A DNA stretch of 64,000 nucleotides from Larix kaempferi (GCA_027924585.1 BSBM01001662.1:558001-622000), one strand, 5' to 3'; shown: positions 44,101-57,120, counted from the first letter of the stretch. Notes: generated by a model not told the origin, from the sequence alone. Translations and numbers: made by a program.

Positions 44101-45590
44101 ACATGGCAGTAGGGGACTGGGCCAATTCATCCACAATGTTATAATTAGGGGCGACGCGAGTGTTGGGGTTATTAGTAATGCGACGCAAAAGGAATTTGGG
44201 GGCTCCTTAATTCAGCAATTGTGAAAGGCGTAATGACTAGTCAATAGGTTTTGATGTAGTCACCTTATCTGTAGGTATGCTTTTCGTAGCCGAACCATAT
44301 TGGTTACGAGGATTCTGGAGATTAACATCGACCAATGACATCATTAGGAGGTGGTGAACTTCAAACTCAGAGACTTAACTTGTGGATGTGTCATAGGTGG
44401 CAGGTGGTTGTGTGGTGAGGACCTCTTGTGCGGGTAGGGGGTTTTGCAATGTCATAGGTTGCACCGTGACAACCCCTTGCATGGGTAAGGGGTTTGGAAA
44501 CAACATAGAAGGTTGTGTGGTTTGGGGTGGTAGAGGTTGTGCCTAAGGGGAGGCAGTGGTGTTGTAGTGGTTAGCCTCATCCCAAAGCTAGCAGGCTCTA
44601 GCTAAGTGGGGACAATGGTGAGTATAGTGGCCATAAACATTACAAAAGGAACATGGATGGTTGGTTCGCAACTGTGGTTTCTTACCCTATCAGGGAGGTT
44701 GATTGGGGTCTTGACTCATGGGATTAGGGCCATTATTAACTAGGAGGTTAGGAGGAGCTCCTACCCTCCCTTGGCGTTGATTTTTTATGTGATTTTGTCC
44801 TTGTCTTCTATCTTGTTGTCCTCGCTGGTTGTTGGTTTTGATGAACGTAAACCTATCATTGAGGTGTAGGGGGATCCTAAGGTTGGGAAGGTGAAGGGGT
44901 TTCCTATGGTGGATAATAGGTAGGGGAAGCTTGAGTTTGTGGGGGAGTGGGAGTGGGTGGCGGATGGTAGTAATTCGGTGGGGCTGCAGGAGGGTGTTAC
45001 ACTTGTTGGTTATGACCATAGTTATGTTTCACGTATGTGGGCCCATATGTTTGAGCATTGTGGGTCGGTGGCACATACAAAGGTGTTTCTCCAAAATGAG
45101 TTGTTGTATGTGAAAATTCAGGACCGCAGCTTGGAGGAAAATCGCACGAGTGTTGGAGTCATGTGCATAGGTTGGTAAGTTAGTTGATACAAAGTGGCTA
45201 ATGGTGCCATCTGCAGCATGGGATTCCCCCGGGGCGTCCTTCTAAGAAGTATCACCACACATGGCATTTGGTAATATGGTGTATAGGTAGCCCGATTGGG
45301 CATAGATAAGGTTGAACTGTTTGGATTTAAGGATAGCCTCTTCTTCGGTCTAGGGTCGCTTGAATGCCACATCCTTGGCGATGGCTGGTATGAGGGACTT
45401 CAAGAACCAATCTTAAAGGATGCATTCGTTTGATTTAATCTTACACAAACTGCGACATTTACGCCATTCATGGATATGGTCTATGATATGGGTAGCCATA
45501 TTTTGTCTGGAAGATAAGAGGATCTCAACACCAGCATCATAACGAACTGGTAACTAGAAGAACTGCAGGAAATTCAAAGCGAGGGGAATG
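44100..45590 (-). pseudogene. gypsy-3 gag with zinc knuckle
   Basis: Minus-strand gag. The capsid-like part reads from about 45575 (VEILLSSRQNMATHIIDHIH, then WFLKSLIPAIAKDVAFKRP and SGYLYTILPNAMCG). A Pro/His-rich stretch follows (45019-44690), then an intact CX2CX4HX4C knuckle, CSFCNVYGHYTHHC (44612-44653), and a Thr/Pro/Gln-rich tail to NYNIVDELAQS near 44130. Several stops occur. The 5' end is cut at 45590 by the repeat at 45592-46665. It is the upstream half of the same element as the protease at 40000-40440. Confidence 0.8.
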
Positions 45591-45591
45591 A

Positions 45592-46665
45592 ATCAACAAT
45601 CAATTTTACAATGTGATTACTAGATTATGTATTTTTCAATGCTTTTATTCTTAATTTTGTTCTAACTATTTCCAAACTCCTAGATTTTAGAAAAGATAAA
45701 AATAATTAACATTTACCAACATCATATTTAGGTTCAAAATACTGTTGAATAATTTGTGAACAATGGTGATTGATAGTCTGTATAGGTATCTTACCTTCCA
45801 TGGAGGACAACGCACTCTCGTCTACTTGTATGTGTTTAGGAGTTTTATTTCACCGACATGAAAGGTTTAGTAATATTTCAACAAGTGGAGTGAAATTGAC
45901 ATCTATTGTAGTTTGGATACTTCGCTTTGGATATTGAACCACCTAGGATGGTTATTGGCAAGCAACATTAGGAATAGGTTCATTAAACTCTTCACCAAGA
46001 TGTTCAACAAATGATTTCATAGTATTGGTATCCTCCCCATACCTTGCTTCTAATAACAAACTATTGTCTTCGTGGACAACTCTATGATCATCATGTGATG
46101 AAATTAGGAATGAATTTTGGATCGGTGGGTCATGGATAGATGTCATTGTAGCTAGTGTTTTCACACAAGCTAGTGCAAAAGAGAACTTAATTAGGAATAT
46201 GGAACCCTTAGTAACAGTTCGTGAATGGGTAGTGTGTGAGTGCCAACAAAAAGTAAAAATGCTGGAAATTATGGTTGTAAAATAAAAATCTAAACTAAAA
46301 TGCTAAATACCCAGAGATATTCCATGAGAATCAAATAATAGTTTTTCTATTAAAAAATGGGTGGTCTACCGGCTTAAGGAACTTGAGGTAGAGAGCATGC
46401 AAGTGGATATCTCTTGAGGCTTTGTGTGTGAGGGAAGTGCAGTAAACATAAGTAACGATCAGTAAAGCTAGAAATAAACTATGCAAATAGGAAAATAACC
46501 CAAAGTATGATGGCTTATGAGCCATCAATGAAAAACTAAAATGAAAATATTATGCGGTAAATTGAGAACTAAAAAGAAAATATTATGTCGTAAATGTGAA
46601 TAGTAATAGTGAATGTGAAACTGTAACAGTGAAAACAAGCAAGCAACTTTAAATTTTCCCTTACA
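45592..46665 (-). repeat. Second, truncated copy of the transposase-like 5' segment
   Basis: Matches 35705-36800. It contains the same N-terminal ORF (46164-45952, MKTLATMTSIHDPPI) but lacks everything corresponding to 33300-35700. Confidence 0.85.
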
Positions 46666-47640
46666 ACACACACACATAAATCGCATGAAAGTATCTAATA
46701 TCGTTTATTAAAAGAATTCGGCTTATACATGAATAGAGAATACCTCATACAATGGTGGCCCTTGCAGCTAGGCCAAGTGTGTCTCTCTTGGTTCCAGGCA
46801 GATGAATGTCTCCAACACTTTGTCACGGAGGTGCCAAAGTTCAACCAGGGTGAAATGAGAGCAATAACAGAGGATTAATGGCTCATAGGGAATTCCGACA
46901 GAGTAACGATGCTTAATGTGGATATCGTAAACGGGAACCTCCATATCACATAATTAGGAGAATACTTAGGATTTAGGGTTTCCAAACCATTGTGGTTTTT
47001 CCATTTTAGCGCTACTCATTTTTTAATTTGAGCGGGATTTTATTTTAATCTGGACTTTCCCAAGTTTTGGTGGCTTTTCCCCTATTTTGGTGGAGATCCC
47101 CTAAATTTTTGGGATAAGTCCAATTTCCATGGTGTATCGATTTTTCTTTGGAATTTTTGGTGTATGAAGGTTCACCATATTGATTTTTTGAAAATTAATG
47201 GTGTGGAAATGGTAAGTAGGCTACGATGTATGAACGAGTTTTTTGTGTTAACAGTCATAATCATTGAACGAATGGGAATTGATGATGAACTCGTATTTTT
47301 CACTCTGAAATTTAGTCACTTCGATTGATTTAGTGAGCTATTATCCATTGTCTGTCATGTTGAATTCATATGCTTCAATTGTGGAGGGGTGGGAATTTCT
47401 CTCTCATTAGTTGAATGTCTACGATTCCATTATTTCCTTTGTTCTTACATTTCTTCCAGTGTAACCTATTTCCTTGAATATTTTTGGTTTCTACTATGTA
47501 AATTCCCCATAAAAAAACTATGAAAGATTATAGATTGCCTCTAAATTTGATTAAAAACAAGAGAATTATCGAGCTTGAAACTATTATCTACGTGGTTGTG
47601 GATGCTTTCTCCTATAATGCAAAGAGAGATATTAGCCTAT
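46666..47640. other. Unclassified, no gene seen
   Basis: Moderately AT-rich. Repeated tttggtgg and ttttccc blocks occur near 47030-47110; no ORF or domain. Confidence 0.4.
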
Positions 47641-47644
47641 GAAT

Positions 47645-48175
47645 CAACATTTTTTTATTAAAAGAACACATATGCATTACAATGCACATGCATTACCAAA
47701 AAACTAAATTTAAACAATAAATACATTAAATGTATAGAATTCCATAACGCATATGCGCTATAATGTGTGATGCATTATAACACTATTATAACAATATGTG
47801 TTATGGAGGCCTATGCATCCATAGCAAAAATGAATGCACTTAGATGCAAAGGTTTCCATTTCTACTATGAATTCCATAATGCATGTGTTATAACGCATAT
47901 GCATTATAACTCACATGCGTTATGGATTTCATAGTAGTAATGGCAATCTTTGTATATATTTGAATACTCATGTGATCTATGGATGCATAGAACTCCATAA
48001 TCGATGTTCATTATAATGCATATGCATTATGGATATCTATGCATCCATAACACAAATGAATAATCAAATATACAAATATTTCCATTTCTAATGTAAATAC
48101 CATGACACATATGCATTACAATGCACATGTGTTATGGAATTAATAATATAAATGGAAATATTAGTATATAAATAT
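47645..48175. repeat. Palindrome-rich array built on cataacgcatatgcattata modules
   Basis: At least six variants of a near-palindromic module (for example 47690, 47748, 47880, 48000, 48040 and 48105) alternate with ctatgcatccata and tttccatttctaat blocks in both orientations. The whole block can fold on itself repeatedly. Looks like a foldback or MITE-derived array. Confidence 0.7.
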
Positions 48176-48184
48176 ATAGGTAGT

Positions 48185-49615
48185 GAAATATGGGGAGGGG
48201 GAGCAAGGATTTGTGGGAGAAAGGGACCAGGTGAAGAGGAGAGAGAGAGGGAGGGAGGAAGTGTGGAAGGGATTGTAAGAGAGAGAGAGAGAGAGGTGGA
48301 GAGAGAGTGAGAGAGGGGGACTAAGTGTAGGAGGGAGATGGAGAGGGAATGTGGAAGGGATGGGTAGATAGAGATATATAGTGAATGAAGGGGAGGGGGT
48401 GCAAGGGAGGGGTTGTGGGAGAGAGTGGTTGAGTGAAGTATGGAGAGATAGGGAGTGTGGAATGCATAGAGAGAGAGAGAGAGTTAAGGAGGGAGAGAGA
48501 GAGGAAGTGTGGAAGGGATGGGAACAAAGAGAGAGAGAGGGAGTGTGGAAGGGATGGGAACAGAGAGAGAGGGGGGGAGTGTGGAAGGGATGGGCACAAA
48601 GAGAGACAGGGACTGCGTGAAGGAGGTAGAGAGAGAGGGAGTGTGGAAGGGAGAGAATGGGAGTGAAAAAAAAGGAGTGGGGAGCAAGGGAGGGGTTGTG
48701 GAAGAGAATGAATTAGTTAAGGTCGGAGATAAATAGGGAGTGTTGAAGGGATGGGAAAAGAGTGAGATATAGAGAGAGAGAGGGATATATATAAAGAGAT
48801 AGAGAGGGACTCAGTGAAGCAGGGAGAGAGAGGAGTGTGGAAGAGATGGGAAAAGAGTGAGGGAGAGAGAGATAGGGGGGGGCTAAGTGAAGGAGGGAGG
48901 GAGACAGAGGGAGTGTGCAAGGGATGGGAAAATATAGAGAGAGTGAGAGGGAGATAGATAGTTAGTGAAGAGAGAGAGGGACTAAGTGAAGGAGGAAGAG
49001 AGAGATGGAGTGTGGAAAGGAGAGAGTGGAACTGAACAAAGAGGAGTGTGGAAAGGAGAGAGTGGGAGTGAACAAAGAAGAGTGGGAATAAAGGGATGGG
49101 TTTTGGAAGAGAGAGAATTAGTTAATGCGGGAGAGAGAGGGAGTCTAGAAGGGATGGGAAAGGGGGAAGAGAGAGGGAGAGAGAGAGAGAGAGAGAGAGA
49201 GAAGGAGTGTGGAAAGGATAGAAAAGGGAGAGAGAGAGAGAGAGAGATAGAGAGAGAGGAAGGGATGGGAAAAGAGTGAGGGGGAGAGAGAGGGGGGGGG
49301 ATAGTCTGGAGAGAGAGTGAGTGAGAAATCGAGTGGGAGAGAGTGAGAGAGAGAGAGAGAGAGGAAGAGGGGGGGGGGGGGTAGAGTGAGATTTATAGAG
49401 ATAGGTATAAAGAGAGGGAAAGGGGGAGAGAGATAGAAGAGAGAGAGATAGAGGGAGATGGGTAGAGAGAGTGAGAGAGGGGGGCAGAAAATGAATGGGA
49501 ATAACGAACAAGGGAGGGGTTTTGGAATGGATTGACTAAGTTAAGTTGGGAGAGAGGGGGAGTGTGGAATGGATGGGAAAAGAGAGAGAGAGAGATAGAA
49601 TTAAAATCTGATAAT
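48185..49615. repeat. Purine-rich (GA)n satellite with gtgtggaagggatggga core
   Basis: Almost pure purine on the plus strand. About a dozen copies of a roughly 17-base core gtgtggaagggatggga (for example 48508, 48542, 48579, 48835 and 49562) are separated by variable GA runs. ORFs here (Arg/Glu- or Ser/Leu/Pro-rich) are composition artefacts. Confidence 0.9.
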
Positions 49616-49672
49616 ATCTCTCTCACTCAATATAGAACCGTAAACCCCAATATCACTCTCCCTCAACCCCTA

Positions 49673-49713
<41 letters not shown>

Positions 49714-50101
49714 TCAGGGAATCCAAAAATTCATAGTAGATATTGGTCATCTTATGCATCTTTTCCTTCAATATTTCACACTCTTTCACATATAATAGTC
49801 TCTCTCTCTCTCCCACTCTAAACCTGTAAACGCCAATATCGCTCTCCCTCAACCCATAACCCACAATCTCTTTCTCTCTCTCTCCCAATCTAAACTTGTA
49901 AACCCCAATATCGCTCTCCCTCAACCCCTAACCCACAATCTCTTTCTCTCTCTCTCTATGTAATTGGGGCAGCCAAAACTTCATAGTAGATATTGGTCGA
50001 CTTCTGCATATTTTCCTTCAATAATTCAGACTCTTTCAAATATGATACTCTCTCTCTCGCTCTAAACCTGTAACCCTAATATCTACATCCCTCAACCCAT
50101 A

Positions 50102-50136
<35 letters not shown>

Positions 50137-51093
50137 TTGTATATTTGGGGCATCCAAAACTTCATAGTAGATATTGGTGAGCTTATGCATCTTGTCCTTC
50201 AAGACTTCACACTCTTTGACAATCGATACTCTCTCTCTCACACACTCACTCTCTCTCACTCTCACTATAAACCCATAAACCCCAATATTGTTCTCCCTCA
50301 ACCCACAATCTCTCTCTCTCTTTGTATTCCGGGCATCCAAAGCTTCATAGTAGATATTGTTCATCTTCTGCATATTTTCCTTCAATACTTCACACTCTTT
50401 CACATCGATACTCTCTCTCTCTCTCTCTCACTCTAAACCTGTAAACCCAAATATCACTCACTCTCTCTCTCTCTCTTTCTCTCTCTCTATATATATATAT
50501 TCAGGGATAAAAAAACTTCATAGTAGGTATTGGTTAGATTCTGCATCTTTTCCTTCAAGACTTCACACTCTTTCACATCCAATACTCTCTCTCTCTCACT
50601 CTAAAGCCATAAACCCTAATATCACTCTCCCTCAACCCCTAATGAACAATATCTCTCTCTCTCTCTCTCCCTCTCTCCCTCTCTCACTCTCAATTCAGGG
50701 TATCCAAAAATTCATACTAGATATTAGTCATCTTATTCATCTTTTCCTTCAATATTTCACACTCTTTCACATTTGGTACTCTCTCTCTCTCACTCTAAAC
50801 TCATAAACCACAATATCGCTCTCCCTCAACTCCTAATCCACAATCTCTCTCTTTCTCTCTCTCTCTCTAAACTCGTAAAACCCAATATCACTCTCCCTCA
50901 ACCCCTAACCTAGAATCTCTCTCTCTATGTGTGTGTGTGTGTGTATTTGCGGCATCCAAAAATTCGTAGTAGACATTGGTTAGCTTCTGCATCTTTTACT
51001 TCAATAGTTCACAATATTTCACATATGATACTCTCTCTTCCTCTCACTCTAAAGCTGTAAACCCCAATATCGCTCTGCCTCAACTCCTAACCC

Positions 51094-51168
<75 letters not shown>

Positions 51169-51841
51169 GGGGCATCCAAAAATTCATAGTCGATATGGTC
51201 AGCTTCTGAATATTTTCCTTCAATATTTCACACGCTTTCACATCTGATACTCTCCCTCTCTCTCACTCTAAATCGGTAAACCCCAATATTTCCCTCCCTC
51301 AACCCCTAACCCAAAATCTCTCTCTCTCTCTCTCTCTTTGTATTTCGGGCATCCAAAACTTCATAGTAGATATTGGTGAGCTTTTGCATCTTTTCCTTCA
51401 AGAATTCACACTCTTTCATATCCGATACTCTCTCTCTCTCTCTCTCTCTCTCTAAACCTATAAACCACATTATCACTCTCCCTCAAACCATAACCCACAA
51501 TCTATGTGTGTGTGTGTGTGTGTGTGTATTCAAGGCATCCAAAACTTCATAGTAGATATTGGTCAGCTCCTACATCTTTTCCTTTAACATGTCACACTCA
51601 TTCACATATGATACTCCCTCTCTCTCACTCTAAACCCGTAAATTCCAATATCACTCTCCCTCAACCACTAACCCACAATGTGTGTGTGTGTGTGTGTATT
51701 CGAGGCATCCAAAACTTCATATTAGATATTGGTCATCTTATGCATATTTTCTTTCAAGACTTCATGCTCTTTCACATCTAATAATCTCTCTCTCTCTCAC
51801 TCTCACTCTAAACCCATAAACCCCAATATCGCTCTCCCTCG

Positions 51842-51883
<42 letters not shown>

Positions 51884-52024
51884 AGGGAATCCAAAAATTC
51901 ATAGTAGTTATTGGTCAGATTATAGATCTTTTCCTTCAATACCTCACACTCTTTCACATCTGATACTCTCTCTCTCTCACACACTAAACTCGTAAACACC
52001 AATATTTCTCTCCCTCAACCCTTA

Positions 52025-52121
<97 letters not shown>

Positions 52122-52456
52122 GTGGGGCATCCAAAACTTCAGAGTAGATATTGGTTAGCTTATGCATCTTTTTCTTCAAGACTTCACACTCTTTCACATC
52201 TGGTACTCTCTCTCTCTCTCTGTCACTCTAAACATGTAAAACCCAATATCTCTCTCCCTCAAACCCTAAATCACAATATCCCTCTCTCTCTCTCTCTCTC
52301 TCTCTGTACTCGGGGCATCCAAAACTTCATAGTATTTATTTGTCGTATTATGGATATTTTCCTTCAAGACTTCACACTCTTTCACATATGATATTCTCTC
52401 TCTGTCTCTCTCACTCTAAAACCGTAAACCTAAATATTTCTCTCCCTCAACCCTTA

Positions 52457-52549
<93 letters not shown>

Positions 52550-52820
52550 GAGGCATCCAAAAATTCATAGTAGATATTGGCCAGCTTCTACACATTTTCC
52601 TTGAAGACTTCACACTCATTCACATCCTATACTATCTCTCTCTCACCCACTCTAAACTCGTAAACCCCAATATCTCTCTCCCTCAAACCCTAACCCACTC
52701 TCTCTCTCTCTCTCTCCCTCTCTCTCTCTCCCTCTCTCTCTGTACTCGAGGCATCCAAAACTTCTAGTAAGCTTATGCATATTTTCCTTCAGGACTTCAC
52801 ACTCTTTCACATCCAATATA

Positions 52821-52851
<31 letters not shown>

Positions 52852-53070
52852 TCACTCACTCACTCTAAACTCATAAACCCCAATATCGCTCTCCCTCAAT
52901 GCCTAACTGTGTGTGTGTGTGTGTGTATTCAAGGCATCCAAAAATTCATGGTAGATATTAGTCAGCTTCTTCATCTTTTCCTTCAAGACTTCACACTCTT
53001 TCACATCTGATACTCTCTCTCTCACTTTTTCACATCCGATACTCTCTCTCTTTGAACCCCTAATCCCCAA

Positions 53071-53108
<38 letters not shown>

Positions 53109-53640
53109 AGCCCATAACCCCCAATATCTCTCTCTCTAAACCCCTCACCCAAAATATCTCTCTTTATGTCTCTTTGTGTATTTGGAGAATCCAAAAATTC
53201 ATAGTAGATATTTGTTAGATTCTACTTCTTTTCCTTCAAGACTTCACACTCTTTCACATCAGATACTCTCTCTCTTACTCTTTCACATCCGATACTCTCT
53301 CTCTCTCTCTCAACCCCTAACCCCCAATATCTCTCTTTCTATTTCTCTTTCTCCCCCTATCTCTCTCTAAAGTTCTAAACCCAAATATCTCTCTCTCTAA
53401 ACCCCTAACCTTAATCTCTCTCTCTATCTAAACCATTAACGCAATATCTCTCTTCATCTCTCTCTCTCTCTCCCCCTCTCTCTCTCTAAACCACTTCAAG
53501 ACTTCACACCCTTTCACATATGATACCCCCAATATCTCTCCCCCCTAACCGCCAACTCTCTCCCTCAACCCCTAACCCCTAACCCCCAATCTCCCTCTCT
53601 CTCTCAACCCCTAACCCCAATCTCCATCTCTCTCTCAACC
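49616..53640. repeat. Pyrimidine-rich satellite: about 18 units of a 170-250 bp repeat
   Basis: Each unit has a conserved core of about 130-150 bases (catccaaaacttcatag, tagatattggt, cttttccttcaa, cttcacactctttcacat, then ctctaaac..taaaccccaatatc and ccctcaacccctaaccc) joined to a variable microsatellite of (CT)n, (GT)n or (AT)n. Unit starts lie near 49719, 49971, 50151, 50334, 50503, 50699, 50953, 51171, 51351, 51536, 51708, 51887, 52127, 52316, 52553, 52752, 52936 and 53188. ORFs inside are shadows of the repeat. Confidence 0.92.
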
Positions 53641-54852
53641 CGTAACCAGGCTCTACGTAAGCTTTTCATGCCCTTAATACTAGAATTAAAGCATGGTTAA
53701 TGTTGAATATTATCGCTTATTTGGGGGTCACTTAGAGAAGAAAGGTTGTATTTTATTAAATTACAGGGATATCAAATTCTTACATCAAGATCAATATTAA
53801 ATTGTGAACTTAATGTCCATGCGACACAACTTCAAATGTATAATCATTCTAATTACCTCTCGCCTCTCTTTATCACAATCTATCTCTCTTTGTCACTCAT
53901 TATCTCTCTGTCTCTCTCCCTAGACCCCTACCCCCATTGATCTCTCTCCCTAAATCCCTACCCCTCTTGTTCCATCTCTCTCCATCCCTAACCACTAGCC
54001 TCTATCTATCAACCCCTAACCCCAATCTCCCTCTCTCTCTCTCTCAACCCCTAACCAGGTTCTATGTTATCTTTTCATGCCCCTCATATTAGAATTAAAG
54101 CATGGTTAATGTCGAATTTTATCGCTTATTTGGGGGTAAGTTAGAGAAGAAAGGTTGTATTTGATTAAATTACGCGGATACCAAATTCCTGGATCGAGAT
54201 CAACAATAAATTGTGGACCTTATGTTCATGCAAAACAACTTCAAGTGTACAACCGTTTTAATTACCTCTCATCTCTCTCTCTCTGTCACTCATTATCTCT
54301 CGGTCTCTCTCCTTAGACCCTACCCCCCTTTATCTCTATCCCCAAACCCTTAACCCCCTTGTTCCATCTCTCTCCGCCCCTAGCCCCCAATCTTTCTCTC
54401 TGTCTCTCTCTCTCTCTCTCAACCCCTAACCCCCAATCTCCCTCTCTCTCTCTCAACCCCTAACCAGGTTCTACGTCATCTTTTCATGCCCCTAATATTA
54501 GAATTAAAGCATGGTTAATGTCCAATTGCATCACTTATTTGGGGGTCACTTCAAGAAGAAAGGTTTTATTTGATTAAATTACACGGATATCAAATGTCTA
54601 CATCGAGATCAGTAATAAATTGTGAAATTCGTGTGAGACAACTTCAAATGTACAACCATTTTAATTACCTCTCACCTCTCTTTCTCACAATCTCTCTCTC
54701 TCTCTCTCTCTATCACTCACTATCTATCGGTCTCTCTCCCTAGACCCCTGCCCCCCCTGATCTCTCTCCCTAGACCCCTACCCCCTTGTTCCATCTCTCT
54801 CCACCCCTAACCCCAATCTCTCTCTCTCTCAACCTAAAACCCCCAATCTCCC
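53641..54852. repeat. Three tandem copies of a 409-bp repeat
   Basis: The motif aaccagg starts each copy at 53644, 54053 and 54462, giving a period of 409 bp twice. Each unit has an ordinary-sequence part (cttttcatgccc, aaagcatggttaatgt, cgcttatttgggggt) and a CT/CCCTAA-rich part similar to the preceding satellite. The third copy is cut at 54852. Confidence 0.9.
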
Positions 54853-55900
54853 TGTTGTTAGGAAAACTACTCTTATAAGAGGAAAAACTACCAACGTACT
54901 GGGGTTATTAGATAGACATATAAATATTTGCAAACGTTGTTATTAAGCAAATAGGATTGGGTTTAGGAGTGTATGTACCTTATTTCGAAGGTCGATCCAA
55001 GCTTTTCTCCCTTTGTTCTCCTATACAAAAACCTGCAAAACAAAAATAAAACCTTCCTCAAACCAGTTTTACCACAAATAAGGGATTGATATTAATAAGA
55101 CAACATAACATCAACTTTTAATCAAATTGCAATAGACATAAGCAGATCTATTGGGAAAGGAAATATGTCCAAATATTTATTTACAAATACAGAAAGTACA
55201 TAAAGCTATACTTGTCCTGCATCGGTACCGTCGTAACCAGACCCTAGGCTCCTGCTCCTCTCTCTTATCTATGAATTTCTCCAGCATAAATTTCTCCAAT
55301 GATCATAAGGTCCCTTTCTCAAGCCCCTCCCCTTGTATTTATAGAAAGGGAAGGAGGGCAGGTTCGAAAGGTGGTTGAGTTGGGAAGTTGGGGTAGTTTG
55401 GGTACCTACCTCAACTAGTCCCAATTCATGTTTTTAATTATTTTTTTAAATTTTTCTTAAGACACCCATGACTATGATATAGGACAACTAGCAAGTGACT
55501 CGCGAGTGTCCTAACTTTCATCTAGCAGGTGCAGCTTTTTAATTGACACCCATGGGTTGTCAGTAGAGATACCCGCAGCTGACTCGCTGGCTGGAAAGTA
55601 TGAGGGTCATGTTTATGTATTAAAATAGGAAGAGAAATATGCTTCTGAGGAATGGATTGTAAGGTTCAACTCTAGGTCATCTAGGGTCAAGGTAGGCTGT
55701 TCCATCCATAGTGTCCTTTCATGTGACTGACAAGGAAAGGTGGTCACGGACGGATTAGAAGTGCTAATTTGACTGATAACAGATGCTCCCTAATGTGTAA
55801 GGTCAGAGGGAAGGGATGGAAGAAATACATTACAATCCAAGAAGAGGAGGAGCAAAGAGGCCACAGGATGAGTTCACAAACAGTACCTGAAACATAAATA
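54853..55900 (-). repeat. Possible LTR fragment on the minus strand
   Basis: Begins tgttgttagg on the plus strand, right after the satellite, so its minus-strand end would be ..ctaacaaca. A minus-strand TATA-like tctataaatacaagg lies near 55333-55347, followed downstream by aataaatatttgg near 55170-55185. That order suits an LTR promoter and poly(A) site. The other boundary and a duplication were not found. Confidence 0.4.
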
Positions 55901-56390
55901 AAGTCAGCAAGCAGTTTACAATCTTGACATTAGTAGATGTTCAGAATGGTAGAAAATACATAACTAAAAGATGTATATAGCATGGCCACTAAAATACAAG
56001 AGTGGATCCATGTCAAACAGGAGATCATAGCCATAACAACAAACTGGATCTATGTCTCATCAAGAGCCAAAATATGGGTGTGACTCAGTCTTGCGCAACT
56101 TGGGCAATAACAAAATGTGATGATGCTATTATAGGCCCAAGGTCTTCATCCAAACATCAAGGTATGAATCCTAACCATGCGAATAAATGAGTTGAGGTCG
56201 AACATGGATGATGCCATTTTATTATCGGCCAATGATGTAGACCGTTAACAAACACGAGGGCACCCACCATTAATGAAAATGGGGCCCAAGGTACCTAGTA
56301 CATTGTAACAAGTGTGAATAAGAGGTCCTGAAGTCGAACAATTGAAGAATCCATCGAGTAGGGGACATTGATGTATTCCCACTATTCAAT
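55901..56390. other. Unclassified, no gene seen
   Basis: No ORF with recognisable content; possibly part of the same dispersed repeat as 56390-57120. Confidence 0.35.
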
Positions 56391-57120
56391 GGAGAGGGAA
56401 ACTCAAGGCCTTCTTCATGTTTTAACAAGTTTGAAGAAGAGATAGACTAATACTCGATAACTCTGATCCATGTATTTTAATATCAAGCCTGGATCTGTTC
56501 ATACTCGTCGGTGTTTTCAATTTTAAGGACTCTGAAAAACTTAAACAATAACTCCATACACCCACTCGTGGATTTTTATATTGAGCCCGAGTTGGTATGT
56601 GCTCGCTGGTGTTTTCATATTTACGGAGTCTGAAAAACTTAAACAATATATCCATATACCTACTCATGGATTTTAATATCGAGCCCGAGTTGGTATGTGC
56701 TCACCGGTGTTTTCATATTTAAGGAGTCTAAAAAACTTAAACAATAACTCCATATACCTACTCGTGGGTTTCACATTGAGCCCGATTTGGTGAATGCTCG
56801 ATGGCATTTTCATCTTTCAAGAGTCTGATAATCCTAAAGAAGACTCCTAAAGGTCTGTTTTCATAAATTTAGTCTCCTCACCCAAAAAATTGTAAAATAA
56901 TGAGAGAAGATACCTTTTTCGTAATTAATCCACAAAGGTCCCGAAAAGGGGTAAACTTATACCTAAGTGGATGTCCCTTCAATTCCTTTAGCGATTCTGA
57001 AGTGAACAAGTATACACGACGATCTTGTTTTTTTTAGAGAGTCTAACAAGGGCTTAAAAAAGACTCTATAGATACCAGGGAACTTAATATTAGGTAAAAA
57101 TGAGATATAATGTATAATTC
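56390..57120. repeat. Dispersed repeat containing a 97-98 bp tandem array
   Basis: Four units between about 56455 and 56850, with period 98 then 97 measured from aaacaata at 56543, 56641 and 56738. Unit features are cgagcccgagttggtatgtgctc, ggtgttttcatattt and gagtctgaaaaacttaa. The flanks match 37580-38100. Confidence 0.8.

Noticed and set aside
48320-53400. Many ORFs rich in Ser/Leu/Pro or Arg/Glu
   Set aside because: Pure composition effects of (GA)n and (CT)n tracts, open in several frames at once.
53560-53600. Telomere-like CCCTAA/CCCCTAAC runs
   Set aside because: They are short, irregular parts of the CT satellite unit (aacccctaaccc) rather than a plant CCCTAAA array.
49616-53640. 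CRISPR-like array
   Set aside because: Repeat and spacer roles do not fit: the spacing units are microsatellites and the repeats are about 150 bases and diverged, in plant DNA.
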